Source of the DNA: Acidimicrobiaceae bacterium
Lineage (GTDB): Bacteria > Actinomycetota > Acidimicrobiia > Acidimicrobiales > RAAP-2
Direction of reading: 5' to 3'
DNA: 20,464 nucleotides
NCBI GenBank assembly: GCA_003133075.1
Contig: PKZN01000098.1
Span: 1 to 20,464 of the forward strand
This document shows positions 4,966-11,692 of the stretch, one piece after another. The first letter of the stretch is position 1. Each line of letters begins with the position of its first letter. The notes below the pieces were generated by a model. That model did no database searches. It was not told the DNA's origin and saw only the letters and a program-made list of their open reading frames with translations. Both the position numbers and the translations under genes were made by a program.

Positions 4966-7629
4966 ATGCGCATCCGCTTTGGAACAGTCGTGCTCGCGCT
5001 GGTGGTCGCCCAATTGGCCATCGTTGCGTGGATCTTCTTCGCCCCCACCAACCTGGGTGGTTCCTCGACCTACGCGGTCACGTCGGGCATCAGCATGCAG
5101 CCACTCCTGTACAAGAACGATCTGGCCATCGTTCGAGCCCAGAGTACGTACCGGGTCGGCGAGGTCGTGTTGTACCACAGCGCCGTGCTGGGCGAGCCCG
5201 TGCTGCACCGCATCATCTTGATTCAAAACGGTCAGTACTACTTCAAAGGTGACAACAACGACTTCGTCGATCCGGGCTACGCGACTCGATCGGAATTGGT
5301 GGGCGCGCTCTGGGTGCACGTCCCCGAAGTGGGGGCTGCGATCATCTGGCTCGGCCGTCCGCTTCACGCGGGGCTGCTCGCGGGAACGGCCGCGATGTTT
5401 CTCGTGCTCGCGGGCGCCGCGCCGCGCCGTCGTCGGCGCAGGCGACACGGCGTGGCGACACTCGCGTCGTCGAGCGCGAAGGGAACCAGCGTTCAAGCCT
5501 CCTCCGCGCCCCGATTCGCGGAGCGGCGCGGGGCGACGTCGTCACCGTCGAACGGCGATCGGCGGCGCGCACCGCAGAACGCCGGGCAGCAGAGGTTCCG
5601 CTCTGGTCCGGCCCGCGATCGCCGGTCAGGCATTGACATGACCCCCCAACAACTCGCGCACCGTCAGTTACCGAGATTCAGCGATGGACCAGTCGCCAGC
5701 CTCATCGCTATCGCGGCGGCGCTGACCCTGGCCGTGTTGTGCGTGGCGGTGGGATTTAGTCGACCTCTCCACCGCGAGGTGCCCCTCGCAAGTGCCTACG
5801 AGCAAACGGGTCGCTTCTCTTACTCCGCGCCCGTGAACGCACCCACGCCCGTCTATCCGACCGGATTCATCGAGAGTGGCCAACCCATCTATCCCGGCCT
5901 CGTCTCCTCGGTAACCCTGAAATTTCGCTACGTCTTCAAGTCGTCGTTGCCGCACCACGTCCACGGAACCGTTGAGTTCAAAGCGTTGTTGCTCTCTGGT
6001 GACAACACCTGGAAAGAACTCTCGACAATTCAATCCCCGGTCGCCTTCACCGGCAACGAAGTCAAGGTGACCAGCACGCTCAAACTCAAGGGGCTCTACT
6101 CCCTCATCGACAAGGTGTCGACGCAAACCGACGTGGCGGGCGAGAGTTACTCGGCCGATATCGAGCCCGTGGTTCACGTGAGCGGGCAGGTGGGTGGACA
6201 GGCAATCAACGAGACGTTTGCGCCAATCCTTCCATTCATAGTGACCGAGAACGTGATCACCTTGAACGTCACGGCGCCCGTAGCTCCACCCGGTGCGACC
6301 TACACCGTGCCAACGGTGGGCTCTGAAACAACGTCCACGCTCAATCCGGTGCAGTTCGAGAGTATTCCCCACCAGGTGGCCAACGTCGTGCCCGTTGCCA
6401 AGTACCAGATCAGCGTGCCACTCATTCGCCTGCTCGGCTGGGTGTTCGCGGCATGCTTTCTCCTCCTGCTCGGCCTGCACGAACTGTTCCGGCGTCGCCA
6501 CACCGCGCGCAGTGACGAGGAGATTCTGGCGGCACGGCGCCACGCGTTGCTGGTGCCGGTTCGCTCCTTCGACGACGCCCGAGGGCGAACCCCGATTGCC
6601 ATCGCCGACTTCGACCACCTCGCGGAACTGGCCGTCTTCTTGGAACGCCCGATACTTTACGAGGTGGATGGCGGTCAGCGAACCTACGTCGTTGACGACG
6701 ATCTGCAGCGCTACATCTTCCTGCACGCCGACGATGAACCACTTCAAACAGCGATGCCAAAACCTTCGGATGACACTCCCGTAGAGCCGCGACAGCCGCT
6801 GGTTGTCGCCAGCGCTACGAACCAGCCCGTGCGGGCCACTTTCGCCGCACGCGATCCAGATCGCTCTCGGGGATGGCTTTTCGCGCGCGTGGCCGCCAGT
6901 CTCGTGGTGGTGGTCATCGCCGCGTCACTCGTCGTGAGCTTCACCGCGAGCAACACGGTCCCGGCGAGCACCGCCGGCGCAACGAACCAGCACCGACTCA
7001 TCCCCCAGCTGGAGCCCGCCGGGTGCGCCTCGCTGAGCCTCACCACGTTGGTAGAGGGATCGGGCACGTTCTCCAACAGTGCCTCCAACGTGCTGCTCCT
7101 CGGCAGCAGCGGTGCCGACACGATCACCGACACCGGCAGTGGGAACTGCATCGTGTCGGGTGGCGGGAGCAACACCATCACCGGCACGGCCAGCGACATC
7201 TGCATCAGTGGTCCCACCTTGAACGTTGCGGCGCCGTGCCCCGTCTCCAACGGCGTCACGGCCACCCCGACCAGCCAGACCTTCAGCAACAACTCGGGAG
7301 GACAAGAGGACGTGGTACTCACCAACAAGTATTCCATCACCGCCATGACCATCGTGATCAAAGTCGCCCAAACGTCGGGCGTCACCTACAGCAGCGAATC
7401 GAACAGCTTCCCCGGGGGCGTGGTTACCCAGAGCTCGACAACTTCCGGTGGTGTCATTACCTACACGACCGTACTGAACTCGGGACAGGTCATCGCCGCG
7501 GGTTACTCGAACGGTGAGGTCTACGCTCAGTACAGCGACAACGGGACCGTTCACAATCAAGGTGGCGACACCTGGAGCGTGACGACCACTTCGAACGGGA
7601 AGACGTCAACGGTCACTGGCTCGTTCTAA
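4966..7629 (+). CDS. Fusion of ER/SipW-type signal peptidase, DUF5305 region and exported substrate-like domain
   Basis: A single 887-codon frame with no stop. Residues 1-150 are a signal peptidase I of the ER/SipW type: N-terminal helix 6-26, catalytic Ser43 in SGISMQP, His81 in VLHRI in place of the bacterial Lys, and the GDNNDFVDP box at 95-103, then a second helix at 122-150. An Arg-rich low-complexity linker follows (151-240). Helix 244-264 leads into a DUF5305-like ectodomain (about 270-435), helix 484-506, and a charged cytoplasmic tail (507-635). A fifth helix (639-657) then leads to FTASNTVPASTAG and about 225 exported residues with an RTX-like glycine-rich stretch (708-748), four cysteines and a beta-rich Ser/Thr end. 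Positive charges lie on the cytoplasmic side of every helix. Start ATG 4966 has AGAGGAGA upstream. Usually these parts are separate genes. ATG 5638 could in principle start the DUF5305 part separately. Confidence 0.88.
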   Translation: MRIRFGTVVLALVVAQLAIVAWIFFAPTNLGGSSTYAVTSGISMQPLLYKNDLAIVRAQSTYRVGEVVLYHSAVLGEPVLHRIILIQNGQYYFKGDNNDFVDPGYATRSELVGALWVHVPEVGAAIIWLGRPLHAGLLAGTAAMFLVLAGAAPRRRRRRRHGVATLASSSAKGTSVQASSAPRFAERRGATSSPSNGDRRRAPQNAGQQRFRSGPARDRRSGIDMTPQQLAHRQLPRFSDGPVASLIAIAAALTLAVLCVAVGFSRPLHREVPLASAYEQTGRFSYSAPVNAPTPVYPTGFIESGQPIYPGLVSSVTLKFRYVFKSSLPHHVHGTVEFKALLLSGDNTWKELSTIQSPVAFTGNEVKVTSTLKLKGLYSLIDKVSTQTDVAGESYSADIEPVVHVSGQVGGQAINETFAPILPFIVTENVITLNVTAPVAPPGATYTVPTVGSETTSTLNPVQFESIPHQVANVVPVAKYQISVPLIRLLGWVFAACFLLLLGLHELFRRRHTARSDEEILAARRHALLVPVRSFDDARGRTPIAIADFDHLAELAVFLERPILYEVDGGQRTYVVDDDLQRYIFLHADDEPLQTAMPKPSDDTPVEPRQPLVVASATNQPVRATFAARDPDRSRGWLFARVAASLVVVVIAASLVVSFTASNTVPASTAGATNQHRLIPQLEPAGCASLSLTTLVEGSGTFSNSASNVLLLGSSGADTITDTGSGNCIVSGGGSNTITGTASDICISGPTLNVAAPCPVSNGVTATPTSQTFSNNSGGQEDVVLTNKYSITAMTIVIKVAQTSGVTYSSESNSFPGGVVTQSSTTSGGVITYTTVLNSGQVIAAGYSNGEVYAQYSDNGTVHNQGGDTWSVTTTSNGKTSTVTGSF

Positions 7630-7739
7630 TCGGTCTCGTTGGTCGCTAGTGGGGACACGAGTTACGACGTGCTCACCGAGTCAAGGTGGCCCGTGGTGCC
7701 ACTACCTCATTTATCGACTCTCGAGCGAGGGACCGTCAC

Positions 7740-7769
7740 AAAAAACGAAAAGTCAAGTAACCCTTCGTT
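7740..7769 (-). terminator. Possible terminator of the DUF4232 gene
   Basis: On the minus strand AACGAA (7769-7764) and TTCGTT (7749-7744) can pair around a 14-nt loop and are followed by a run of T to 7740. The stop codon of the gene lies inside the loop. The stem is short and AT-rich, so this is only suggestive. Confidence 0.3.
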
Positions 7770-8325
7770 GTGGTAAGGCTCGACCCTCTACCGGTGTCAC
7801 ACCAACTACATTGCCAGCGCGACAAGCGTTGAAACTCTCGTGGTACGCGAAGTCGCGAGACGAGATCGGTGCGAGAGGAAGTTGGATGAGGATACTTTCG
7901 ACCAGACAGTCCTTCGACGGCGCGACGGTGGTGGGAGTGGCGCCTCGGTAACTCAGTCCGAACGACACGACGTCGTTCGATCCGATGGCGAGGAGTTTTG
8001 GGGTGACGGAGGCATACGCCGACGTCCGGTGGACGACCTTCACGCGCGCGTCGAGCCGCGAGGCGGTGAAGAACGTGAGATCTGGGTAGCCATACATCCC
8101 GCACTCGGTGAGGCCGGTGTTCTTTAACTTGAACGCCTCAAGTCGCTGTCCGCGCACCTCTCCTAACTGTTGCGCCGTGACCTTCACATTGTTGGCGGTG
8201 CACGCCTGGAGGGCGGGGGGACTCGCGAGCACCGGTGAGGACACGAGAGGGCTCCACGTCAAGCCGACAATGACCATCATTAGCACTGCACCAAATCGTG
8301 CCAGCCGTCTCCCGCTCAGGGTCAT
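7753..8325 (-). CDS. Secreted DUF4232-domain protein
   Basis: A 190-residue exported protein of unknown function. The N-terminus has a basic start, a hydrophobic segment at about 11-27 and a probable cleavage near 35, with no lipobox. The mature part matches the DUF4232 pattern: ACTANN at the first cysteine (Cys42), a strand ending LKNTG, the hallmark C-GMYGYP (Cys75), and two later cysteines (Cys140, Cys168), giving two likely disulphides. This domain is abundant in actinobacteria, usually as secreted or lipoproteins. The start ATG 8325 is supported by TAGAAT exactly 6 nt upstream, so the mRNA is probably leaderless. It converges with the signal peptidase fusion and has no partner gene. A second, diverged member is at 17722-18327. 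Confidence 0.85.
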   Translation of the reverse strand: MTLSGRRLARFGAVLMMVIVGLTWSPLVSSPVLASPPALQACTANNVKVTAQQLGEVRGQRLEAFKLKNTGLTECGMYGYPDLTFFTASRLDARVKVVHRTSAYASVTPKLLAIGSNDVVSFGLSYRGATPTTVAPSKDCLVESILIQLPLAPISSRDFAYHESFNACRAGNVVGVTPVEGRALPQRRVT

Positions 8326-8331
8326 GGCCCG

Positions 8332-8359
8332 ATTCTAAAGATTTGTGACGCCGGCGCAA
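8332..8359 (-). promoter_or_regulatory. Leaderless promoter of the DUF4232 gene
   Basis: On the minus strand TTGCGC (8359-8354), a 16-nt spacer and TAGAAT (8337-8332) are followed 6 nt later by the ATG. TAGAAT matches TATAAT at five of six positions. There is no Shine-Dalgarno and no room for one. Confidence 0.6.
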
Positions 8360-8443
8360 GAGCGCCTCAGGCGGGCCGGAGCTCGTGATCGTCGAGTTCG
8401 CGCGGCACGTGCGTCGCTGCTCGAGGTCGCTCCGAAATGTCGA

Positions 8444-8635
8444 TCAGGTCGGTGTGCGAGCGGGGGAGTAGTAGTGCAGGACAACACCGGATCCGTAGAC
8501 GTACGTGTCGGTGAGTTTCAGTTCGAGTCGCTCACTCAAGCCCCCCATGGTCCGTTTTCCGCTACCCAAAAGCACCGGGACGTTGTATGTCTTTTCGATG
8601 ACGAACGCTTCGTGAGCGGTGCTGAATTGAGTCAT
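8444..8635 (-). pseudogene. Chimeric remnant: SRPBCC N-terminus joined to a DHFR-family C-terminus
   Basis: A 63-codon frame whose first 17-18 residues (MTQFSTAHEAFVIEKTY) look like the start of an AHSA1/SRPBCC protein, the usual partner of this kind of ArsR regulator. The rest, from PVLLGSGKR to GSGVVLHYYSPA, matches the end of a DHFR/RibD_C-family protein. The simplest reading is an in-frame deletion that removed most of an SRPBCC gene and most of a following DHFR-family gene, fusing the ends. The ATG overlaps the ArsR stop as ATGA, the normal coupled arrangement, so the remnant is probably still translated. Neither fold can be complete at this length. A real small protein cannot be excluded. 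The frame has no stop or frameshift, so the event may be recent, or the peptide kept. Confidence 0.75.
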
Positions 8636-8976
8636 GATTTCTCCTCTCCGGTGGCGACGTCGGCTAGTACATCGCCCAATTGGTTTAAGCGGTCTTCCCA
8701 GCCCCGACGGCGATCGGCCATCCACCGCTCAGCGGCGGTCATCGCGGAGGGTTCGATCCGGCACATCCGAGTGCGGCCAACTTTCTTGGTCTTCACGAGT
8801 CCGCACGCCTCGAGAACCTGCACGTGTTGGACGACAGCGGCGAGCGACATGTCAAGGGGCTCCGCCAGTTGGCTGATTGAAGCGGGCCCCTCGGTGAGCC
8901 GTTCGACCATTGAGCGTCTGCTCTTGTCGGCGAGCGCTTGGAACGTCCTATCAAGGTCAATCGTTTGGTCAAGCAT
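8632..8976 (-). CDS. ArsR/SmtB-family transcriptional repressor
   Basis: A 114-residue winged-helix regulator of the metal-independent ArsR subgroup that usually sits beside SRPBCC genes. The family marks are the LDRTFQALADKSRRSMVERL helix at the N-terminus, the recognition region SISQLAEPLDMSLAAVVQHVQVLEACGLV at 33-61 (helix-turn-helix) and a wing at 62-73 (KTKKVGRTRMCRI), then the Trp-rich C-terminal helix (ERWMADRRRGWEDRL). No metal-binding CXC is present. The start is ATG 8976, not the longer frame from 9012, because TATACT with a 17-nt-spaced TTGACC sits 7 nt upstream, making a leaderless transcript. Two AAGCA-N2-TGCTT palindromes flank this promoter, one covering the start codon, so autorepression is expected. 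The 3' end overlaps the chimeric remnant by 4 nt. Confidence 0.9.
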   Translation of the reverse strand: MLDQTIDLDRTFQALADKSRRSMVERLTEGPASISQLAEPLDMSLAAVVQHVQVLEACGLVKTKKVGRTRMCRIEPSAMTAAERWMADRRRGWEDRLNQLGDVLADVATGEEKS

Positions 8977-8982
8977 GTGCTT
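8971..8982. promoter_or_regulatory. ArsR operator 1 (proximal palindrome)
   Basis: AAGCATGTGCTT is a palindrome with arms AAGCA and TGCTT around TG. It covers the start codon and the predicted transcription start of the ArsR gene. The flanking GGTC is shared with operator 2. Binding here would block initiation. Confidence 0.7.
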
Positions 8983-8983
8983 T

Positions 8984-9012
8984 AGTATAGGCGCTCGATA
9001 GGAAATGGTCAA
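8984..9012 (-). promoter_or_regulatory. Leaderless sigma70-type promoter of arsR
   Basis: On the minus strand TTGACC (9012-9007), a 17-nt spacer and TATACT (8989-8984) form a near-consensus promoter. The ATG follows after 7 nt, so transcription starts at or beside it. Confidence 0.75.
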
Positions 9013-9022
9013 GCAACTGCTT
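9011..9022. promoter_or_regulatory. ArsR operator 2 (distal palindrome)
   Basis: AAGCAACTGCTT has the same arms as operator 1 and begins exactly 40 bp from it, about four helical turns, so two dimers would bind the same face of DNA. It overlaps the edge of the -35 box and lies just upstream of it. Confidence 0.7.
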
Positions 9023-9224
9023 GCCTATGGTGCATTTAGATTCGGAGGCACCCTAGAGAGCATCAAAGATGTGGAGGCACTGGGCGAGGGTATGTGACGT
9101 CTTCGACGCGAACGCACAAGTTCCTATGCATTCGTTGTTGACGTGCGTTACTGAGTTGGGACAATGGCGGGGGATCGTTTTGCGATCGTTCCGGTCCCTA
9201 GGAACGTGGTTGGCGAGGTGCGAT

Positions 9225-10472
9225 CTAATCGTTCTGTCGAAGGATGAAATCGCGTTCCACTTCGTTGGCGGCGAGCTCGAAAGCGCGAGTCCTCGCCGCG
9301 TGTGCCTCATCACTGCGACCGAGTTGGTCAAGGAGGTAGGCCTTGACCGCTGGCAGGTACTGGTATCTGTTCAGTTGCCCGTCGTCCTCTAGGCCCACAA
9401 CCACGTCGAGAGCGGCTTGGGGTCCTCGTGTCTTGGCGAGAGCGACGGCACGGTTGAGTTGCACAACGGGACTCGGCCACGCGAGCAGCAACTGATCGTA
9501 TAGGCGAACTATCTCTCGCCAATCCACCTCGTCGTAAGTGGGCGCTTCGGCGTGAAGGAGGGCGATTGAAGCTTGCAAGGTGTACTGATCTGGGTGTTCT
9601 GCTTGCACGTGGCCGGCGATAAGTTCGCGGGCCTCGAGAATTGCTGCGTGGTCCCACGCCGATCGATCCTGTTCAGAGATTCGTTGCGAGCGACCATCCA
9701 CAGAAAGCCGGGACGCTTGACGAGCGTCGTTCACGAGTAAGAGGGCGAGGAGCCCATCAACTTCGGCGCGTTCTGGCACCAATTCGTGCAGAAGAAGCGC
9801 TAGTCGCAGTGCCTCGCCGACCGTCTCCTTTTTCATGAGCTCCTCGCCGGTGGGCGCCGTGTGTCCGATGGTGAAGAGGAGGTAGATGACCCCGAGGACT
9901 GCACCGAGACGCCCGGGCAAGTCCGCTGGCCCCGGGACCTGAAACGGGATGCGAGCAATGGAGATTTTTTTCTTGGCGCGTGTCAACCGTGCCGACATCG
10001 TCGACTCGGACACGAGGAAGCAACGCGCGATATCGGTTGTGGTCATTCCGCACACCAGCCGAAGCGTCAGCGCCATCTGGGCTTCACTCGAAAGTGACGG
10101 GTGGCAACACATGAAGACCAGACGCATCGTGTCATCAGCCACGACGTCGCCTCCGCCCGTGTCGGCGGTGACGAGCTCGGCGTCGTCCCCCTCGCGGTGC
10201 TCGGGTTCGACGAGTAACTGCAGCTTCATTCGGTAAGTCGAGGCTCGTCGTAGGGAATCGAGCGCTCGTCGCTTGGCCGCCGTGGTGAGCCAGGCACCGG
10301 GATTCTTCGGCACGCCGTCACGCTCCCACGTGGTCAACGCCTCGGCGAAAGCGTCTTGAACGGCCTCCTCGGCGAGGTCGAGGTCGCGTGCCGTGCGAAT
10401 CGTCGCCGCCAGCACACGTGCCCACTCCCGTTGGTAGGTGTCGGCAACTGCGCGTCGGGCTTCGTTTTCCAT
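9225..10472 (-). CDS. ECF42-group RNA polymerase sigma factor
   Basis: A 415-residue sigma-70-family factor with a long C-terminal extension. Region 2 is at about 10-80 (AEEAVQDAFAEALTTWERDGVPKNPGAWL), region 4 at about 115-172 (SSEAQMALTLRLVCGMTTTDIARCFLVSESTMSARLTRAKKKI), then the DUF6596-type block with GVIYLLFTIGHTA at 194-206 and a helical, TPR-like tail to the end. This architecture, twice the length of an ordinary ECF factor, and the DGPF-protein neighbour define the ECF42 group. There is no anti-sigma gene nearby, as is usual for the group, where the extension is thought to regulate activity. Its ATG overlaps the stop of the DGPF gene by one base (TAATG), so translation is coupled. 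The upstream operon promoter matches the motif reported for ECF42 factors, implying autoregulation. Confidence 0.93.
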   Translation of the reverse strand: MENEARRAVADTYQREWARVLAATIRTARDLDLAEEAVQDAFAEALTTWERDGVPKNPGAWLTTAAKRRALDSLRRASTYRMKLQLLVEPEHREGDDAELVTADTGGGDVVADDTMRLVFMCCHPSLSSEAQMALTLRLVCGMTTTDIARCFLVSESTMSARLTRAKKKISIARIPFQVPGPADLPGRLGAVLGVIYLLFTIGHTAPTGEELMKKETVGEALRLALLLHELVPERAEVDGLLALLLVNDARQASRLSVDGRSQRISEQDRSAWDHAAILEARELIAGHVQAEHPDQYTLQASIALLHAEAPTYDEVDWREIVRLYDQLLLAWPSPVVQLNRAVALAKTRGPQAALDVVVGLEDDGQLNRYQYLPAVKAYLLDQLGRSDEAHAARTRAFELAANEVERDFILRQND

Positions 10473-10828
10473 TACTCAGTGGAAGTGGGCCTCACAACGA
10501 AACCTTCGACGGGGCGAACTTCGACGCCACCACCCTGGTGGATGATCGGATTACGTCGCGCCTCGGTGAGTGCGGCGTCGAGGTCGGTCGCCTCGATCAC
10601 GTAGAAACCCAGCACGACCTCCTTGGCCTCGATAAAGGGTCCATCGGTAATTCCGCCGGCCCGGATCGACGTCGCTGTCTCGTACGACTCGAGGGCGAAC
10701 GCCGCGATCATGGTTCCACCTTCTTGCATCTCTTCGGAGTAACGGTCGTGTTCCTCACGTTCGGTTCCGTCGCCGTCTCCGACGAGATCGTCCCTATTGG
10801 CGTAGAGGAGGATTGCGTACTCGGTCAT
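10472..10828 (-). CDS. YCII/DGPF-domain protein
   Basis: A 118-residue protein of the YCII-related DGPF family, small dimeric ferredoxin-like-fold proteins with no settled biochemical role, very often encoded beside ECF42 sigma factors and controlled by them. It starts MTEYAILLYAN and carries the name-giving motif at Asp62-Gly-Pro-Phe65 inside ITDGPFIEAKEVVLGFYVIEA. Start is ATG 10828, with AAGGAGT 8 nt upstream; a longer frame from 10858 has no support. It is the first gene of the two-gene operon and is linked by a TAATG junction to the sigma factor. A promoter of ECF42 type lies about 50-70 nt upstream. Confidence 0.92.
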   Translation of the reverse strand: MTEYAILLYANRDDLVGDGDGTEREEHDRYSEEMQEGGTMIAAFALESYETATSIRAGGITDGPFIEAKEVVLGFYVIEATDLDAALTEARRNPIIHQGGGVEVRPVEGFVVRPTSTE

Positions 10829-10851
10829 TGGTCTGACTCCTTGTTGCGGTG

Positions 10852-10866
10852 ATGACACTTTGTCAT
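10852..10866. repeat. 15-nt palindrome in the ECF42 operon leader
   Basis: ATGACA and TGTCAT flank a 3-nt centre (CTT). It lies about 24 nt before the DGPF start codon and just downstream of the predicted transcription start. It could be an operator or a small leader hairpin. Confidence 0.45.
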
Positions 10867-10874
10867 GCTCATAC

Positions 10875-10900
10875 GTCGAACGACGACGAGCAATTCGACA
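10875..10900 (-). promoter_or_regulatory. ECF42-type autoregulated promoter
   Basis: On the minus strand TGTCGA (10900-10895) and CGAC (10878-10875) are 16 nt apart. As I recall, the motif reported for ECF42 factors in Streptomyces is TGTCGA at -35 and CG(A/T)C at -10, upstream of DGPF genes, which is exactly this setting. Confidence 0.7.
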
Positions 10901-11151
10901 CTTGTTGCGCTGAATTTCGTGAGGTGGCCGTCGTGGCGCCGCGTCGATGTGGCGGAGCCACCGCTCACCTCGTGGTGGTGGGTCAGAAAATACCTGATGA
11001 ACGACGATGTGGCGTGAGTTCTCAACGACGACGAACCGAGTTGTTCGGTGTTGAGCGCCACGAGTATCGACGTCGTCCCACGTTGGCGTGGGGCAAGAGA
11101 GCTCGGGCGCGAGGGCGATGCCGTCGATTAGTGGGCGATGTCATGTCGCTG

Positions 11152-11157
11152 TATCGT
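11152..11157 (+). promoter_or_regulatory. Candidate leaderless -10 box of the VOC gene
   Basis: TATCGT ends 7 nt before the ATG at 11165, the spacing seen at other leaderless starts in this window. No -35 is visible, and no Shine-Dalgarno precedes the ATG. Confidence 0.35.
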
Positions 11158-11164
11158 TCGTGGC

Positions 11165-11539
11165 ATGTCACCCATAGCCCGCATCGCTGGCGTCTCACTG
11201 GACTGCGCCGATCACCGAGAACTCGCGGCGTTCTACCAAGCGTTGCTCGACCTCGAGGTCGTCTACGAATCGGACGATTCCACCGTGCTGAAGGGTGATG
11301 GCATCTACGTCGCCACCCTCTTCATCGACGGATATCGACCGCCGGAGTGGCCCGAGGGATCGGTGCCAAAACAGATGCACTTCGAGATGGCCGTCGACGA
11401 CCTCGACGTCGCCGAAGCGGCCGCGGTGAAGATCGGGGCGACCCGCGCGTCGTCGCAGGCATCACCGGAGTCATGGCGCGTGCTGTTCGATCCCGCGGGT
11501 CATCCGTTTTGCATCTCGACGATGTTCCAAGACGACTGA
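11165..11539 (+). CDS. VOC-superfamily (glyoxalase-like) protein
   Basis: A 124-residue protein with the two beta-alpha-beta-beta-beta halves of the vicinal oxygen chelate fold: first half from IARIAGVSLDCADHRELAAFYQALLDLEVVYE, second from MHFEMAVDDLDVAEAAAVKIGA to VLFDPAGHPFCIS. The DPAGHPFC ending is typical of the Glyoxalase_6 subgroup common in actinobacteria. Possible metal ligands are His72 and a late Glu/His position, but the full ligand set is not clear, so it may be a binding protein, not an enzyme. The start is taken as ATG 11165 because the fold begins there; an in-frame ATG at 11138 adds nine residues without conservation. It is a single-gene unit, divergent from the ECF42 operon and followed by a strong bidirectional hairpin at 11635-11681. 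Confidence 0.85.
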   Translation: MSPIARIAGVSLDCADHRELAAFYQALLDLEVVYESDDSTVLKGDGIYVATLFIDGYRPPEWPEGSVPKQMHFEMAVDDLDVAEAAAVKIGATRASSQASPESWRVLFDPAGHPFCISTMFQDD

Positions 11540-11634
11540 TCATCGCGAGGGCGCACACGAGACCAAAGGTGATTCAGCCGTCGAAAGTCTTCTCGGCCAT
11601 GCTCGGACGCCACGTGAGAGTGCACCGACGTCAA

Positions 11635-11681
11635 AAAGACTGAGCGGCGTGACCCATCTCGGGACACGCCGCTCAGTCTTT
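11635..11681. terminator. Bidirectional intrinsic terminator
   Basis: The arms AAAGACTGAGCGGCGTG (11635-11651) and its exact complement (11665-11681) pair over 17 bp around a 13-nt loop. Read from the minus strand the stem is followed by a T run (five A on the plus strand at 11633-11637). It separates the convergent VOC gene and the repeat-containing secreted protein and probably stops both. Confidence 0.88.
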
Positions 11682-11692
11682 GGAGCAGATGA

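Larger units (their letters stand above)
10829..11164. other. Divergent intergenic region between the ECF42 operon and the VOC gene
   Basis: A 336-nt stretch with no believable gene. It holds the ECF42-type promoter at 10875-10900, a 15-nt palindrome at 10852-10866 in the leader of the minus-strand operon, and a weak -10 box at 11152-11157 for the plus-strand VOC gene. The middle part, about 10905-11125, shows nothing I can interpret. Confidence 0.5.

Noticed and set aside
5668..6747. 359-codon minus-strand frame inside the signal peptidase fusion
   Set aside because: Antisense shadow; the plus strand encodes helices and DUF5305 features throughout.
8345..9001. Plus-strand frame across the ArsR region
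   Set aside because: Runs antisense to a clear ArsR protein and through its operators.
9069..9392. Plus-strand frame before and over the end of the ECF42 gene
   Set aside because: Low-quality frame, most of its second half antisense to the sigma factor; no ribosome-binding site or known domain.
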